Shown here: in pieces, positions 12,477-24,010 of the stretch
Layout of the letters: each line of letters opens with the position of its first letter
Numbering within the stretch: the stretch's first letter is position 1
Assembly (NCBI GenBank): GCA_032718475.1
Contig: JAUCBJ010006969.1
Coordinates: 18,262-82,261, forward strand
Origin: Nemertoderma westbladi
Taxonomy: Eukaryota; Xenacoelomorpha; Nemertodermatida; Nemertodermatidae
Direction of reading: 5' to 3'
Length of the DNA stretch: 64,000 bases
Made by a program: the position numbers and the translations under genes
Notes under the pieces: model-generated
Databases searched by the model: none
What the model saw: only the letters and a program-made list of their open reading frames with translations
Told to the model about the DNA's origin: nothing

Positions 12477-15400
12477 CTATTAGGAAACGTTAAAGAAAAA
12501 TTATGTGATTCATGGGCTAAACTCTGCAGCCGAAACGATTGACATATTTACAGTCACACACAATGTTACATTCAAGTAATTAACCATTAACTAACCTCGG
12601 AAATTCATAGGACTTCGCCTCCTCTTCCAGTATCAGAGTCCATTCCGTTAGAGTCGGCAGGACTTCTTTCTCCCCTACGAACCCAGTAGAGTCCAACCGA
12701 CTGTACTTTATCCTGTACAGCTGTAGACTCCCGTAGACCAGCGCCGGTGGGGCCGGCAGCCAGGTAACCCGCACCTCGTTCATCCGGACCGCCTTGGCGT
12801 CCGTGATAGTCGGCGAACCTTCCGGTCGGGCCTCCAACGTCCGGTAATGTTCCGACTCGGGACTGTACCCGCTACTCCCGTAGTCGTTGTTCGCCTTCAT
12901 CCGTATCTGGTAATCCGTGAAGGGAATGAGTTTCTCCAAGGTGTAGTCCCGTTGCGTCGGGTTCTGGTAATGTGAGTGGAGCTTCCAGGCGCCGGCTGCT
13001 TCCCGCACCTCGATGGAATAGTTGCGCACGGGGGCGTTATCCATCTCGGTGGCCGGGAAGATGAGTCGCATCCGCCGGGCCTCGATGTCCGAGGTGTGTA
13101 CGATCACCTTGCCGGGAGTCCGCGGGAGTGGTTTACCGTCGCTAGTGAACACGCTCACCTCGACCACGGGTCCCGCCCCCTTGTCCGTCTGGGCCGTCAG
13201 CTGGAAGGAGTACGTCTCCTCGGGGCGCAGAGCGGTCGCCGCGTAGCTGCGCTGGTCCGCATCTAGGGTCAACCCGGACTCGGCCTGCGTCTGTCGCTTC
13301 CGTCTCCAGGAGGAGGACTCGGGGCTGTAGGCCACAAAGTAGCCGGTGATCTCCCCGTTGGGGCGCTCCGGGGGTTGCCAGTTCGCCGTGAAGCTGGTCA
13401 GCGACACGTCGGAGAACCAAACGCCGCTCGGGGGACCGGGTTTATCGGACTCGGTGGTCGCGAACACGGGAGGAGCGGAGGGAACACCGTCACCGATGCG
13501 AGTAAACGCCGAGACCTCAAGAGCGTAGCGAGTAAAACTCTCCAACCCGTCGACAACTCCCGTCTTCGTTGTATTAAACATAATATCTCCGGTTCTAACA
13601 GTTTCCGCGAACTCTAGATTGCTCTCGGGTCGCGCGACTATCCGATACCCTAGAATCACCCCGTTCCAGAACCGCTCCGGGACGGGCTCCCACGTGACCC
13701 GGAAGCGAGTTGGCGTCGTCGCGATGACCCGCACATCAAGGGGTCCCGCCGACGGTTTATCCTCCAGCGTCGTTCCCGCTTTCACGACGCTATGCGGCCC
13801 GTTACCCATGTCGTTGTAAGCGCTAACTCGCACCTCGTACCGATGGAACGGAAGCAGATCGTAGATGAGGTAACTGTTGGCGTTCTCATCCTGGAACATT
13901 GTTTCGGTCCAGGTGAGGTTGCCGACCAGTCGGTAGTCGATCTGGTAGCCTTCGAGTCGTCCGTTCCAGTTGACTTCCTTCAGCGGGATCCACGTCACGG
14001 CCAACGTGTCGGACCTGCTGCTGCGCACCAACAGGTCCCCGGGTGGGGCGGTGGGCGGCGCAACCTTGGTGCGAACCTCCTCCGTGTACTCCGAGGGCGG
14101 ACTACTCCCGGCGGAGTTCTTCGCCGTGATCCGGAACTTGTACTTGGTCCAGGGAGTCAACCCGGTCACCACTATCTTCCGGGCGTCCGGTTTATTTGTC
14201 TCGAGATGGACCTCCACCGGTTCCGGACCTCCGTCTATCAAGGCCTCCACCTTCCACGTATAGATTAGCGACTCCTGGTAGCCGCTGTTGAATACGATGA
14301 CGGCAGTGCGCTCTGTGACGGACTCAACCACGAGATTGGTCGGGGGCTGAGGGAGGACCGGTTTATCCCCGGAACGGATAACTTCCGAGGTCGCCACCCC
14401 CAGACCAATGCGTGTCCGCGCAATAGCGCTGATATTATACTCCATGGATTTATTGAGTCCTTCGATTCTGTAAGAAACGCTGGTGTTACCCGTAAATGTT
14501 TGGTTACGTAGCGTCTCCGTGTGGTTTATTCGCATCCAGGTGAGCAGATAGGCGATTACGACTCCGTTGGGATGGGTGGGAACATCCCATTTAACCGTGA
14601 GGGAGGTGTCCTGGATGTTACTGAACTCGAAGTTAGAGACATGCCCTGGGACGTCGTCTATAGTTTTAGCTACAAACGGAGCGCTGTGCGGACCTTCACC
14701 CGCCCCTGGTAAAACAAATATAATTATTATTGGAATTTTAAATATTTTACGGTTTATTATTTAGTAGGGCCTATTGAAGGTGAAACTGAACGCATTGGTA
14801 GTTTGGGAATTCTATATGCGTACGGGACGAGGGGGTGGAGGATTGCACCACCCCCCACCCCCCCCCCCCCCCCCCCCAGCTAATAAAAGTTTATTTATTT
14901 TTTAGTATTAAAGCGTTTTCCTACAGTAGCAGATTGCTTAAAAAGATTCCGCTCTCTGCGCTCGCGTTATATAGGCCTATTCCTTTACTAATAAATTTAC
15001 TTTAATGCTTAACAGTACAATGATAAACAACTAACCGGTGACAGCAATCATTGTTATATTGTATATGGTGTAGGGAATTAACCCCAACATGTAAACAACC
15101 CGATCTATAGTGGTGTCAACGTCTCTGTAGATGATCTCCTCGAGAATGTTGGTGTGATCATCGTGTCCGTCGAACAACGGATGGGCCCGGAGTTTGTAGT
15201 TGAGCAACTTCCCCCTGAGATCCTGCGGGTTGACTTCCTCGTAAAACACCCGCAATGTCGTCGCGTTCTCCGAGGTTACGTTTAGGATGACGGGAGCCGC
15301 GTTGGGGATCCCTTCTTTAGTCGTCGCGTTCAGCTCTTCGCTAAAGTTACCGACGCCCATATCGTTGTAGGCCGCCACTTTAATCGCGTACTCCGTGTAG

Positions 15401-18400
15401 ATACCCAACTCGGTGATGTTGTAGAAGAGATTAACGATATCTGTGATGTTCTTGGTTACTCCTCCGAGAGAGGAGCTCCCGGCAGAACCAACTCTGTAGT
15501 GAAGAACGTATCCTCGAAGGATCCCGTTCTGGAACTCTATAGGCGGCGCCTCCCAGCGGACTAGGATGCTCCGGTTGGTCTGCGGGATGACCGCGGTCAG
15601 TCTGGGGGCCTGGGAGGGCGCCTGTTCCGGCAGCACGAACCACTCAGTGGTCGCCGGTTCGCTGACGCCGTAATGGTTGCCGGCGGTTACCCGGAACCTG
15701 TACTCGTACGAGGGCCGCAGGTTCTCCACCAACTGCTCCACCACGTCGGACCTCGTGTCCACGTTCGTCTTGTACAACTCCCACTGCGGGGCACCCAAGG
15801 CCTCCTTCTGACTCAGCGATATATTGTACTCCGTGAGCGGCGAGTTCCCATCCCAGGGTCGCCCCCAACGCAGCAGGACCGCGTGGTTCAGCGTGACGAA
15901 CTCGTAGGCGAGATGGGCCGGGGCTCTGGGGACCTCGATTACTACCACCGAGAACTCCTCCTGACTGAAGCCAGCGTTGTCCCCCGTGGAGATTACCCGG
16001 CTGGTTATGTTGCACGCCCATTCGCCTTTGTCGTCGGCACGGAGACCCTGGATGTGCAGTGAAGTCCCGTCGGAGTAGAGGCTAAACCTAGAGTCCGGAG
16101 TCCACTCCTAAAGGGAGAAAATATAACGCTTTATTTACCTACATACATTTTATTATTTTCATTAATTAACATTATTTTGGGCGATTGGCCACACCTTAGT
16201 TTATTATTTAACTTGCACCTTGGAGATGGATAAAATGTAAATAATTATTAATTATATACCGGTAATATACTGACAGTTAGTTACAAAACCGAAGAGTAAG
16301 CGGAATTAAACGAAGGTTGGATGACAACACGACAACTTTGCGGATATGGGTTGCATGTAATAATAATAATAATAAATCATGCACTTATAGCGCGCTTAAT
16401 CCGCGTCGGTTCTAAAGCGCTGTTAAATTCCATAGATTGTGTCACAAAGTTTAGTTTAGATTTGAAAAGCCCTATTGAAGAGTTCGGTTTTTTGAAGGCT
16501 GCGGAAAGTTGTCAGTACCGGTATGTCAGACCAGTGGCGGTTCGAGTTTGATATATGATGTATAATATCTATTACAGTATTAAGCCATACTAACTAACGC
16601 TAAATGCACATTCATTCCCCTGTTACTAACCTCAATTTCGCCAGCCACACGGATACGTATGTATTGATCGGTCCACTCCTCGCTCCCAGACCGCTCTCTG
16701 TGCTTCCAGATAACGTCGACCTCCACCCCCACCCCGGTAGTAACGTTACACCACAACGTCGTAGAGTCGCCTATAATCGCCTTTAACGTCCTCTCGACCA
16801 CAACCTCAGTCTGCTCGATAACGTGGACATTAAACACCCGGGAATCCGTCTCGTAGTACTGCTGCACGCCGCTACTCGCCCGACAGGACCACGTGTTGTT
16901 ATCAGTTCGATCCACCGAAGTTATAAACAAGGTGGAGTTCTCCTTACCGGATCCGGTGATGCGGTAGCGGCCCATGGTGGTAGAGATCTCTAGGTTCCCG
17001 TTGATCCACACCATATCGGGATCCGGCTTACCTTCGGCGCGGCAGTTCAGCAACAGCGGGTAGCCCATCACGGCGGACACGTTTCGAGGCTCGTCTCCAA
17101 CGATTCTGGGAGGCTCCGAGAGGATCTCGACCATGGTAGACGCGCTGGAGATACCGTGCTCGTTCCAACCGAAACACTGGTAGACACCGAACTGCCGCTG
17201 TTGGTCGATGTTGCTGATAACGATACGACCGCCTGATACCTGGGTGTAGGTAGTCGACTGCTGTTTAGCGGTGTTGTAGTACCAATCTATGCTCGCTTGT
17301 GGTACTCCGGTGAATCTACAGTTCAGCTCTACGGTGTCGCTCTGACTTACGACCACGTTAGCGGGAGGGTGGACGCTCACACTGGGGGGACTCTCTACGG
17401 TAAGTTGGGCGCTGGTCGAGAGTCCATCCCCCTCGCACGAGTAGGTCCCCGTGAGCGAGTAGAGAACGCGCAGCCTCCATCCATAGCTGCTGCTGATGTC
17501 CACGGCGTTCCCACTGGTGAGACGCTCCCCGTTGAGGGACCAGGTCACGGAGACCGGGTTTGATCGCCTCTCGACGACGCAGTTGAACTCCGCCCGAGAC
17601 GTACCTCCACCTCGCGACACGTAGACAAGGTCCTGCGGTGAGTAGACCTGTCGCGCTTGGAAGGAGGAAGATTGCGCCGTCCCAACGGTTATAAAGACTT
17701 GATTACCGTCGGCGATGGACCCCGGGATGGCGGTGTTGGAGAGCCGACAACGGAACTGGAGGTCCGACTGGACGTTGAGAACGACGAGTTTGTGGTCGAC
17801 TGTAACGAAACGATCCTTCGAGTCAACGATTAGATGCTCGTTATCCCAGACGGTTACGTCCACCCACTCCACCTTTACCGATTCGGCCGGCTGTGAGTCG
17901 ATATTTTGGGGGCAACTCAACACGGTAAAGTCGCCTTTATTTACGTTGAATCTGCTGCCGCTGGAAAGGCCGCCCCAGTTCGCGTAGGCGACTATAACTC
18001 GTCCGAAGTTCGACTTCATCTTCCAGGTCCTGTAGCGCTGCGTGAAGTCGTTGTGCGATACTCGACACTCGTAGTAACCATCGTCGACCCCTCGACGAGC
18101 GTTATTCACGCTGAAGGTGCTCGAGTATATCGAGCCACTGTGGGCCTCCACTGTGTCTGAGTGACGGGAAGAACCCCTCGGATCGTCGATAGTGGCGTAA
18201 TGAATCCAGTCGAAAGTGAGTACGCGATTAGAGTTCGTTGAGTCTGATTCTAATATAAAACTCACCCCGCACTCGAGCGCAAATAATCTCCCTTCCTCGA
18301 TAGTCACGTCGGTGGGATGGAGAGTAAATGTGACCAACATTGATGGCGGGTCGTCTTCTATACCCATTGCAGTCGGTAATATAAGTAAACATAGCAACAG

Positions 18401-18517
18401 GTACCGGTACAGTAATTGTGACGAATTTATGGCTCCGTTAGCGCTGTGAGAATGATGGTGACCTTGTCGATGAAAGTTACAACAGGGGACAATGGAAGTA
18501 GAAATCCTTGCCATCAT
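10646..18517 (-). CDS. SDK: Sidekick cell-adhesion receptor, complete, four coding exons
   Basis: Sidekick proteins are homophilic adhesion receptors of synapses and epithelial junctions. The coding sequence joins 18517-16631, 16107-15036, 14705-12596 and 12476-10646 (minus strand), 2299 residues in all, close to the vertebrate proteins (about 2200). The order is a hydrophobic signal segment (about residues 35-51), six Ig domains, thirteen FNIII domains, one membrane span (FWFPIIICLCGVILIIILIA) and a ~200-residue cytoplasmic tail ending FSSFV. The 6+13 count and the C-terminal PDZ ligand are diagnostic of Sidekick. All three introns have GT donors and AG acceptors, with lengths 523, 330 and 119 bp and phases 0, 1 and 2. 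Vertebrate SDK genes have several dozen exons, so this copy is strongly intron-reduced. The double ATG at 18517 gives an unusually long leader before the signal core, but there is no better Met before residue 51. No frameshifts are seen. Confidence 0.93.
12596..14705 (-). CDS. SDK: Sidekick exon 3: FNIII 4-10
   Basis: The acceptor is TTTTACCAG before GGGCGGGTG at 14705. Seven FNIII repeats follow, starting near DVPGHVSNF, KPVLPQPPT, APPTAPPGD, KPSAGPLDV, KPGPPSGVW, KPLPRTPGK and RPEGSPTIT. The donor is CCGAG|GTTAGT at 12596 (phase 2). A single 2.1-kb exon carrying seven FNIII repeats is atypical for this family. Confidence 0.9.
14858..14877 (+). repeat. Poly-C run of 20 in Sidekick intron 2
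   Basis: Twenty C follow CCCCCCA, so the coding (minus) strand carries poly-G inside the 330-bp intron 2. Confidence 0.9.
15036..16107 (-). CDS. SDK: Sidekick exon 2: end of Ig6 and FNIII 1-3
   Basis: The acceptor TTTTCTCCCTTTAG precedes GAGTGGACTCC at 16107. The exon completes Ig6 (DDKGEWAC) and encodes FNIII domains starting near VPRAPAHL, APSQAPRL and IPNAAPVI. The donor is ACCG|GTTAGT at 15036 (phase 1). Confidence 0.9.
16355..16430 (+). repeat. Possible SINE/LINE-tail fragment in Sidekick intron 1
   Basis: A TAA microsatellite (16359-16373) is followed by CATGCACTTATAGCGCGC and then AAAGCGCTG. A (TAA)n tract next to a TATAGCGC motif is a common pattern of dispersed repeats in marine invertebrates. 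The assignment rests on that resemblance only. Confidence 0.3.
16631..18517 (-). CDS. SDK: Sidekick exon 1: signal peptide and Ig1 to most of Ig6
   Basis: It begins with ATGATGGCA and encodes 629 residues. Ig cysteine/tryptophan signatures recur at ALEC...YYEC, LSCP...FRC, FNC...YSC, LNC...YQC and LNC...WSC, and Ig6 starts at LWCNV. The donor is GAG|GTTAGT at 16631/16630 (phase 0), so Ig6 is split by intron 1. Confidence 0.9.
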
Positions 18518-18827
18518 TTATTCGACGAATAATTATAGACCTATATCACGCCAATGAGACTGGCAGATATTTAGAACAACAAAATATGATCAATAAATCA
18601 AATGCGCAGCTATAAAACTTTATATGTTTCTTAAGTTGAATTTAAAGTATCTGATTCTAATTATATAAAATGCTACTGTAAAAGTAATGACTGAATGAAG
18701 TTATCAAATATAAAACTACAGCCCGGCCAACTACAGACTGACAGAACCATGGGAGTATATATATATCTATATTACAAAAGCTAAGTGTGTGAGAGTGTGT
18801 TTGTGCAATAAATAAATAAAATATGCA

Positions 18828-18955
18828 AAATTTTGCGGTAGCGGTAACGGCAGAACGGTAGGCCTATGGCTTTGCGGTAGCGGTATTTACCGCTGTAGCG
18901 GTAGTTGCGACAGCAAAAAGCGCGGAATTTGAGGTAGCGGTAGCGGTAGTACCAT
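18828..18955. repeat. Degenerate GTAGCG hexamer repeat
   Basis: GCGGTAGCGGTA-type units recur across the segment, interrupted by TAGGCCTAT and a short spacer, with one inverted run (TACCGCTG). Confidence 0.7.
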
Positions 18956-19701
18956 ACGATCCCTGCTAACAGCAATATATTAATTTATCGGCAATAAATT
19001 AAAAGTAATTTAATAGTAAATTCAACAATAATAAACGAGAAATTCAAAATGACTCGCACCAAACTGTTAAGTAAAACAAAGACCAAAATAATAATAAGTA
19101 AATTACTTAAGTGTTTAAACAAAATAATAAGTAAAATGTAAAAAAACAGTCCAGTAACTACGGTAGGGTAATTCCATCCAAATTCGACAAATCGCGGTGG
19201 CATGGGGGTCATCGATTTCGTTTATTTTTGGATATATGGTCGGAAATGGTATAAAATGACACCTGATGAAATATTTCTGATGATGGTGTATTGGTTTTCT
19301 GGTTTTCGAGATATTGCAGTCTATTGCATGTTTATTGTACACATATACAGGTCTCATACACATTAAAACCATGAATAAATACCATCCACATGTCAGACCA
19401 ACTTTTCTATGTGGCCAAAGATTGGACTTTTCGACAAATTTTGTCTTTTTGAGGCTTGAATTAGAGTGGTCTGCTTAGTCAAAACATTTAGTAAATAGTT
19501 AGATATACCAAACTGCCAAAGGGGGGTTCTGTGGTACAATTTTCATGTACCACCAGCAAGTCAGACTTCCATACCATCATCTGGAAAATTGAAACTTTCC
19601 AAAATTGCTATACTTCGGAACATCACTGCAAGCGTCTGAAGGTAAATAATTTTAACATATTATTGACTAATTTCAATACCCAATGAGTTATACAGTAGGG
19701 T

Positions 19702-19775
19702 TCCCTATCCCGATCGGGATATATGAATATATCCCGATCGCTGGATCGGGATATTTACATATCCCGATCGGGATA
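19702..19775. repeat. ATATCCCGATCGGGATAT palindrome cluster
   Basis: Three full or partial copies of a perfect dyad centred on GATC lie here, separated by AT-rich spacers. Further copies occur at 20766, 22037-22095 and 23682-23752, always in the repeat-dense block between Sidekick and the large satellite. Confidence 0.8.
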
Positions 19776-19844
19776 TATTCAACCTTTCCATAAAGCGACC
19801 TAAACTATAAAAAAGCGACCCAAATGGTGCCATCCAGCCGCAGC

Positions 19845-20656
19845 CAGGGATGTTAAGTGTTCTTTTATTGTTCTTTTCTTTTATGTTCTTTTATAATAAA
19901 AGAACAATTCCATATTTTTAGCGAATTGTTCTGTTATTAGCTGATTAGGCCCCTATCAGCCTATGGAATTACTAACAGACTAAGAAAAGGAAACTGCAAA
20001 AGTAGTGAGAAAATCTACTCTAACCATCCCCAGGCATGTAGTGTAGCCTAACTCTAGAAACAACAATTATCTGATTATTTGATTGTCAATATGCTGATAT
20101 GGAGTGACGAGTGAGGAACGCCACAACCGGTAGGCCTACTCTACGTGGGCTTATTTTGCTCCATTAGACAAGGGCAGAAGGGTTGGAGGTGGAGGGGAGT
20201 GAGGAATGCCCCCACCCCATACTATACTGCTCTACGTGGGCTTATTTTGTTCCTTTAGCAGACAGGGTTGGGTGGGCGTGGGAGTGAGGAACGCCCCATG
20301 CTCTACTGCTCTACGTGGGCTTATTATGTTCCATTAGACAAGCGTTGGATATGAGTGAGAAACGCCCCATACTCTACTGTTCTACGTGGAACGCCTCATA
20401 CTCCTCATGGGTTTATTTTGTTCCAATATAGCTGTACAGACAAGGTGCAAGGGTTGGATGGAAGTGAAGAACACCAAACAGTCAAATACTGTAACTGGTA
20501 ACACTCTGACACTTTACAGCTTTATAGGCCTACTAAATACATTATAAATGTTCTTTTATGTTCTTTTATCAGTTTATGGTCTTTTAATGTTCTTTTATGG
20601 TCTTTTATATCAAAGAACAAATCAGTTTTTAAAAAATTGTTCTTTTAACATACCTG
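19845..20656. mobile_element. hAT-like non-autonomous element containing a ~100-bp tandem repeat
   Basis: The left end is CAGGGATGTTAA and the right end is TTAACATACCTG, forming 12-bp imperfect terminal inverted repeats of hAT type. Both ends continue inward into TGTTCTTTTA repeats in opposite orientation. CATCCAGC follows the right end directly (20657-20664) and also occurs on the left, but six bases away from the terminus (19831-19838), so the 8-bp target duplication is likely but not exact. The interior has no coding capacity. Confidence 0.55.
20110..20480. repeat. Diverged ~100-bp tandem repeats
   Basis: About four imperfect units share CTACGTGGGCTTATT, then TTCCATTAGACAAG, then GAGTGAGGAACGCC. 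They lie wholly inside the hAT-like element. Confidence 0.7.
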
Positions 20657-21017
20657 CATCCAGCAGATAGATCAGAAAAAATGGGTTATATTCGTTTGTG
20701 CCCCGCAAAGTGGTGTTAGGGCTTTCAAAAGATATTGCAGAGTGAATATCATATATTTTGTAAATATCCCGATCGGGATATATTGTGGTAGGCTAATCAT
20801 GAGAGATGAGATGATTGTATTTTTTTGTATAATGTATAAGTCATGTAAGTGTACCATTACTGGATTAGGAGGGCAGCTGGGTAGAGGCTAGAGGGTGTGT
20901 GTCACTACTACCAGACTGCCAGACAGCCAGAACCAGACTACTGGACTACAAACAGACAGACAGGGAATACTGCAGTTTAGTGTGTAGTACCGGTATCTGC
21001 CTACCAGGTAGTACCAG

Positions 21018-21772
21018 CATGGCCTACTATATATACGGCCTAACAAGCTACTGCGGCCTCTTAAAAAAAAGAGGCCATTACTTACATTCGCAGCATTATT
21101 AATTATTGTCCTTATTTGAATACAGTAACAATATTATTCATATCCCGCGATGTGGTGCGAGCCATGCAGGTGGCAATCTGAGCATACAAGTACTGTTATG
21201 AGTATCAGCGATTGTGGAGCGAGCCACAAAGACAGCAATTTTAGCATAAAAGCACTACATATTAGTGTTAAGCCTTGTCGTGAAAAATATGGAGTTTAAG
21301 TAGAATAGGACAACACCTGTAAAGACAGACATAAATATGGACACACCAGTTCCATGGACCACCGCTTGATGGCTATTACGTGATTTTTTCAAACTCTTAT
21401 AAGTCGGTGTATGTATAGAGATTCGTTTTATGTGTGGGTATTTTTGAATTTGAAATACCGGTTAAAATAAATAAATGTTGCTAATTATTACTTGTATTAC
21501 GTGTTAATTATTTATTTGGTCAATAATAATTATTATAGGCCTAGCACATTACACAGTTCAGCACAATCTAAAATCACGACTGTCACGACTGTACTGTCAG
21601 ACTGTGTTATGTACGAACAGATCAGTATAAGCCAACTGCAAACTGCAGTACAGACTGCCACCTCAATAGGCTACTGCCTGACTGCTGTACTGTACTGTAC
21701 TGTTGAAATGAATGGCCTCTTTTTTTAAGAGGCCGCAGTAGCTTGTTAGGCCGTATATATAGTAGGCCATGG
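21018..21772. mobile_element. Inverted-repeat element with hairpin-bearing ends
   Basis: About 65 bp at 21018-21083 (from ATGGCCTACTATATATACGG to GAGGCCATT) recur inverted at 21712-21771, with one base of difference in the A-run. Inside each end lies another hairpin, GGCCTCTT-A(n)-AAGAGGCC. The ~630-bp interior is non-coding. Target duplications are not clear. Confidence 0.7.
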
Positions 21773-21879
21773 TACCAGCCTACGTCAGTACGTAGCCCTA
21801 CTATGAAATTTCAACAGTTTGTTACAGTCTGACAGTACCGTATCCCATATAGGCTACAGCCTGACAGCAGTACAGCGCG

Positions 21880-22010
21880 AAGGTCTCTTAAACGTTTCAA
21901 CAGATTGTTTCAGTATCTCACATACTGCGCCCAAACAGCCAAAGGTCTCTTAAACGTTTCAATAGATTGTTTCAGTATCCAACGTGCTGCATGAAGGTCT
22001 CTTACGTCAG
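21880..22010 (-). repeat. Short inverted block of the ~52-bp minisatellite
   Basis: Three units containing AAGGTCTCTTAAACGTTTCA and TTGTTTCAGTATC lie in the opposite orientation to the arrays at 22440-22870 and 24000-25300. Confidence 0.75.
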
Positions 22011-22440
22011 TAGGGTTCCCTATCTGCCTATCTGCCTATCCCGATCGGGATATACACTTATAAGGTACCGGTAATATATCCCGATCGGGATACATTGGAT
22101 ATGTCAATGTACTGTACATTGTGTATAGGCCTACTGTCATTTATATTTACTACTGTATATTATACTGTTCTATGTAAAACTACAGTCTGACAGTATATTT
22201 CGAAAACTAGAATGTCAATAAATATTATCAGAATGTGAAGTGTGGTCTGCACTGCAAACCATAACTCAAACCACCTAAAAAAAAACGTGAAGAAAACGAA
22301 ACCAGTGAAATGACAATGGTAATGCATTTACTGTACAGATTCGTGCATGACTGCATGACACTGAATAATCCTGATATTCTGTTGTACCGGTCTGCCGTTA
22401 ATTGAATCTGTTCAGAAGACTTCGGGCAGCATGTTGGATA
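22010..22440. repeat. Leader copy A upstream of the ~52-bp minisatellite
   Basis: From CAGTAGGGTTCCCTATC through the CCCGATCGGGATAT dyads to ATTGAATCTGTTCAGAAG, this block recurs with scattered substitutions and small gaps at 23668-24010. In both places it leads into the same minisatellite, so the two form diverged copies of one composite repeat. Confidence 0.75.
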
Positions 22441-22870
22441 CTGAATCAATCCATTGAAACGTTTGAGACTGTGAGCGTGAGGCCTTCGCGCAGTATGTGA
22501 GATTCTGAAACAAATCCGTTGAAACGTTTAAGAGACCTTCATCTGTTCATGCTGCACGTACCAGCGTACGTGGGGTACTGTAACAATCTGTTTAACGTTT
22601 AACTGTTTAAGAGGCTATCGTGAGCAGCATGTTGGAATAGTTGGATAGGCTACTGAAACAATCTATTGAAACGTTTAAGAGACCTTCATACAGCACGTGG
22701 CTGCGTGGGGTAGGTACTGTAACAAATCTATTGAAATATTCAAGATACCTTCGCGCAGTATATGGTGTATGGGATACTGCTGTACTGAAACAATCCGTTG
22801 AAACGTTTAAGAGACCTTTGTGCAGCATATTGGATTCTGAAACAATCGGTTGAATCGTTTAAATGTTTTA
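22440..22870 (+). repeat. ~52-bp minisatellite, array 1
   Basis: Units share GAAACAATCTATTGAAACG, TTTAAGAGACCTTC and GCAGCATGTTGGATACT, with irregular length and frequent substitutions. Short open frames here are by-products. Confidence 0.8.
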
Positions 22871-22985
22871 GACACAATAAAGGCTGTTTTTTTCACCACC
22901 CACTTGTCAGATATTTTATGTGTAACAAACAAAGGTAAATAATTTTAACATATTATTGACTAATTTCAATACCCAATGAGTTATA

Positions 22986-23660
22986 TACCTTCTGATACAG
23001 TACTATTAATTATTATATCATAATAGAAAGAAAAGCTGTTTGAAATTCATCTATATAATTCCCTAATCCCGGCCAAGGGCAGCAGGGAATGGAACGTAAC
23101 ACAGTATGTTCATTATGATGAGGCAAGTCAGTGATAATTAATATAGTTACCGTATTATGGCGTACTTTATAATCTTCTATAACGAAGAAAGTAAAGGCAG
23201 TTCAACGCAAGGTTGCTGTTGTCCCTTGTGTTGATGTTCCTACTGATCAGAAAGATGAGGATGAGAATATCTGCTGCAAGTGTAAAAAAAAATGGGCCAG
23301 TGATACAAAAAAAAATCAGAAGATTTGGGTTGGTGTGCGATGTGTGCGATAAATATTGGTCATGCACCAGCTGCCTACCAGTTAATTTCGATTACGATGC
23401 AGAATTTGTCTGCGATCACTGTTCATAAAGGAATTGCATGATCTACATACTGTACAATACTGCTATACTCAATAATTGATCTATTATCTTTTTTACCATA
23501 ATAACTATATTAATTATCACTGACTTGCCTCATCATAATGAACAAACTGTATTACGTTCCATTCCCTGCTGCCCTTGGCCGGGATTAGGGAATTATATAG
23601 ATGAATTTCAAACAGCTTTTCTTTCTTTTATGATATAATAATTAATAGTATCCGAAGGTG
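22986..23660. mobile_element. DNA transposon remnant with ~160-bp terminal inverted repeats
   Basis: 22986-23150 and 23500-23660 are inverted copies, both including AAAGCTGTTTGAAATTCATC and CCCGGCCAAGGGCAGCAGGG. The termini read TACCTTCTGATAC and, on the opposite strand, CACCTTCGGATAC. TATA flanks both sides (22982-22985, 23661-23664) as a probable 4-bp target duplication. The related sequence at 19640-19720 runs GAGTTATACAGTAGGG with no insert and serves as an unoccupied site, off by one base. The interior carries a broken PHD-like coding remnant. A CAC terminus with 4-bp duplication would suit Chapaev/CMC elements, but that is tentative. Confidence 0.8.
23190..23428 (+). pseudogene. PHD-like zinc finger remnant of a transposase
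   Basis: One frame encodes a stretch with ENICCKCKKKWASD and IWVGV; the next frame continues with CDVCDKYWSCTSCLP and ends FVCDHCS then TAA at 23426. Together they carry the cysteine spacing and aromatic residue of a PHD-type finger, often found at the C-terminus of transposases. The frames do not join, indicating at least one frameshift near 23340, and no catalytic domain remains. It lies between the two inverted repeats of the element at 22986-23660. Confidence 0.6.
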
Positions 23661-23667
23661 TATAACA

Positions 23668-24010
23668 GTAGGGTCCCCTATCCCGATCGGGATATATAAA
23701 TATATCCCGACCGGAATATACCCTTATAAGGTAATATATCCCGACCGGGATATGTCAATGTACATAACTGTCATTTACTACTGTATATTCTACTCTACTA
23801 TGGAAAACTACAGTATATTTGGAAAACTAGAATGTCAATAAATATTATTAGAATGTGAAGTGAAGTCTGCACTGCTAACCAACTAAATCCACCTAAAAAA
23901 AACGTGAAGAAAAGGAAACCAGGATGACAATGGTAATGCATTCTGGCATTCGCAGATTCGCGCATGACACTGAATAATCTGTTGTGCCGGTAATTGAACA
24001 TGTTTAGAAG
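23668..24010. repeat. Leader copy B upstream of the ~52-bp minisatellite
   Basis: This is a diverged copy of 22010-22440, again with CCCGATCGGGATAT or CCCGACCGGGATAT dyads at its start. Confidence 0.75.

Larger units (their letters stand above)
18518..19844. other. Upstream region of Sidekick, no gene seen
   Basis: It presumably contains the Sidekick promoter and 5' UTR. A TA-rich stretch at 18755-18775 could serve as a TATA region on the minus strand, but I cannot place a start site. It also contains the GTAGCG repeat (18828-18955) and the CCCGATCGGGATAT palindromes (19702-19775). Confidence 0.5.

Noticed and set aside
12976-14268. Plus-strand open frames of 90-158 codons
   Set aside because: They lie antisense to GC-rich Sidekick exons and mirror its codon bias.
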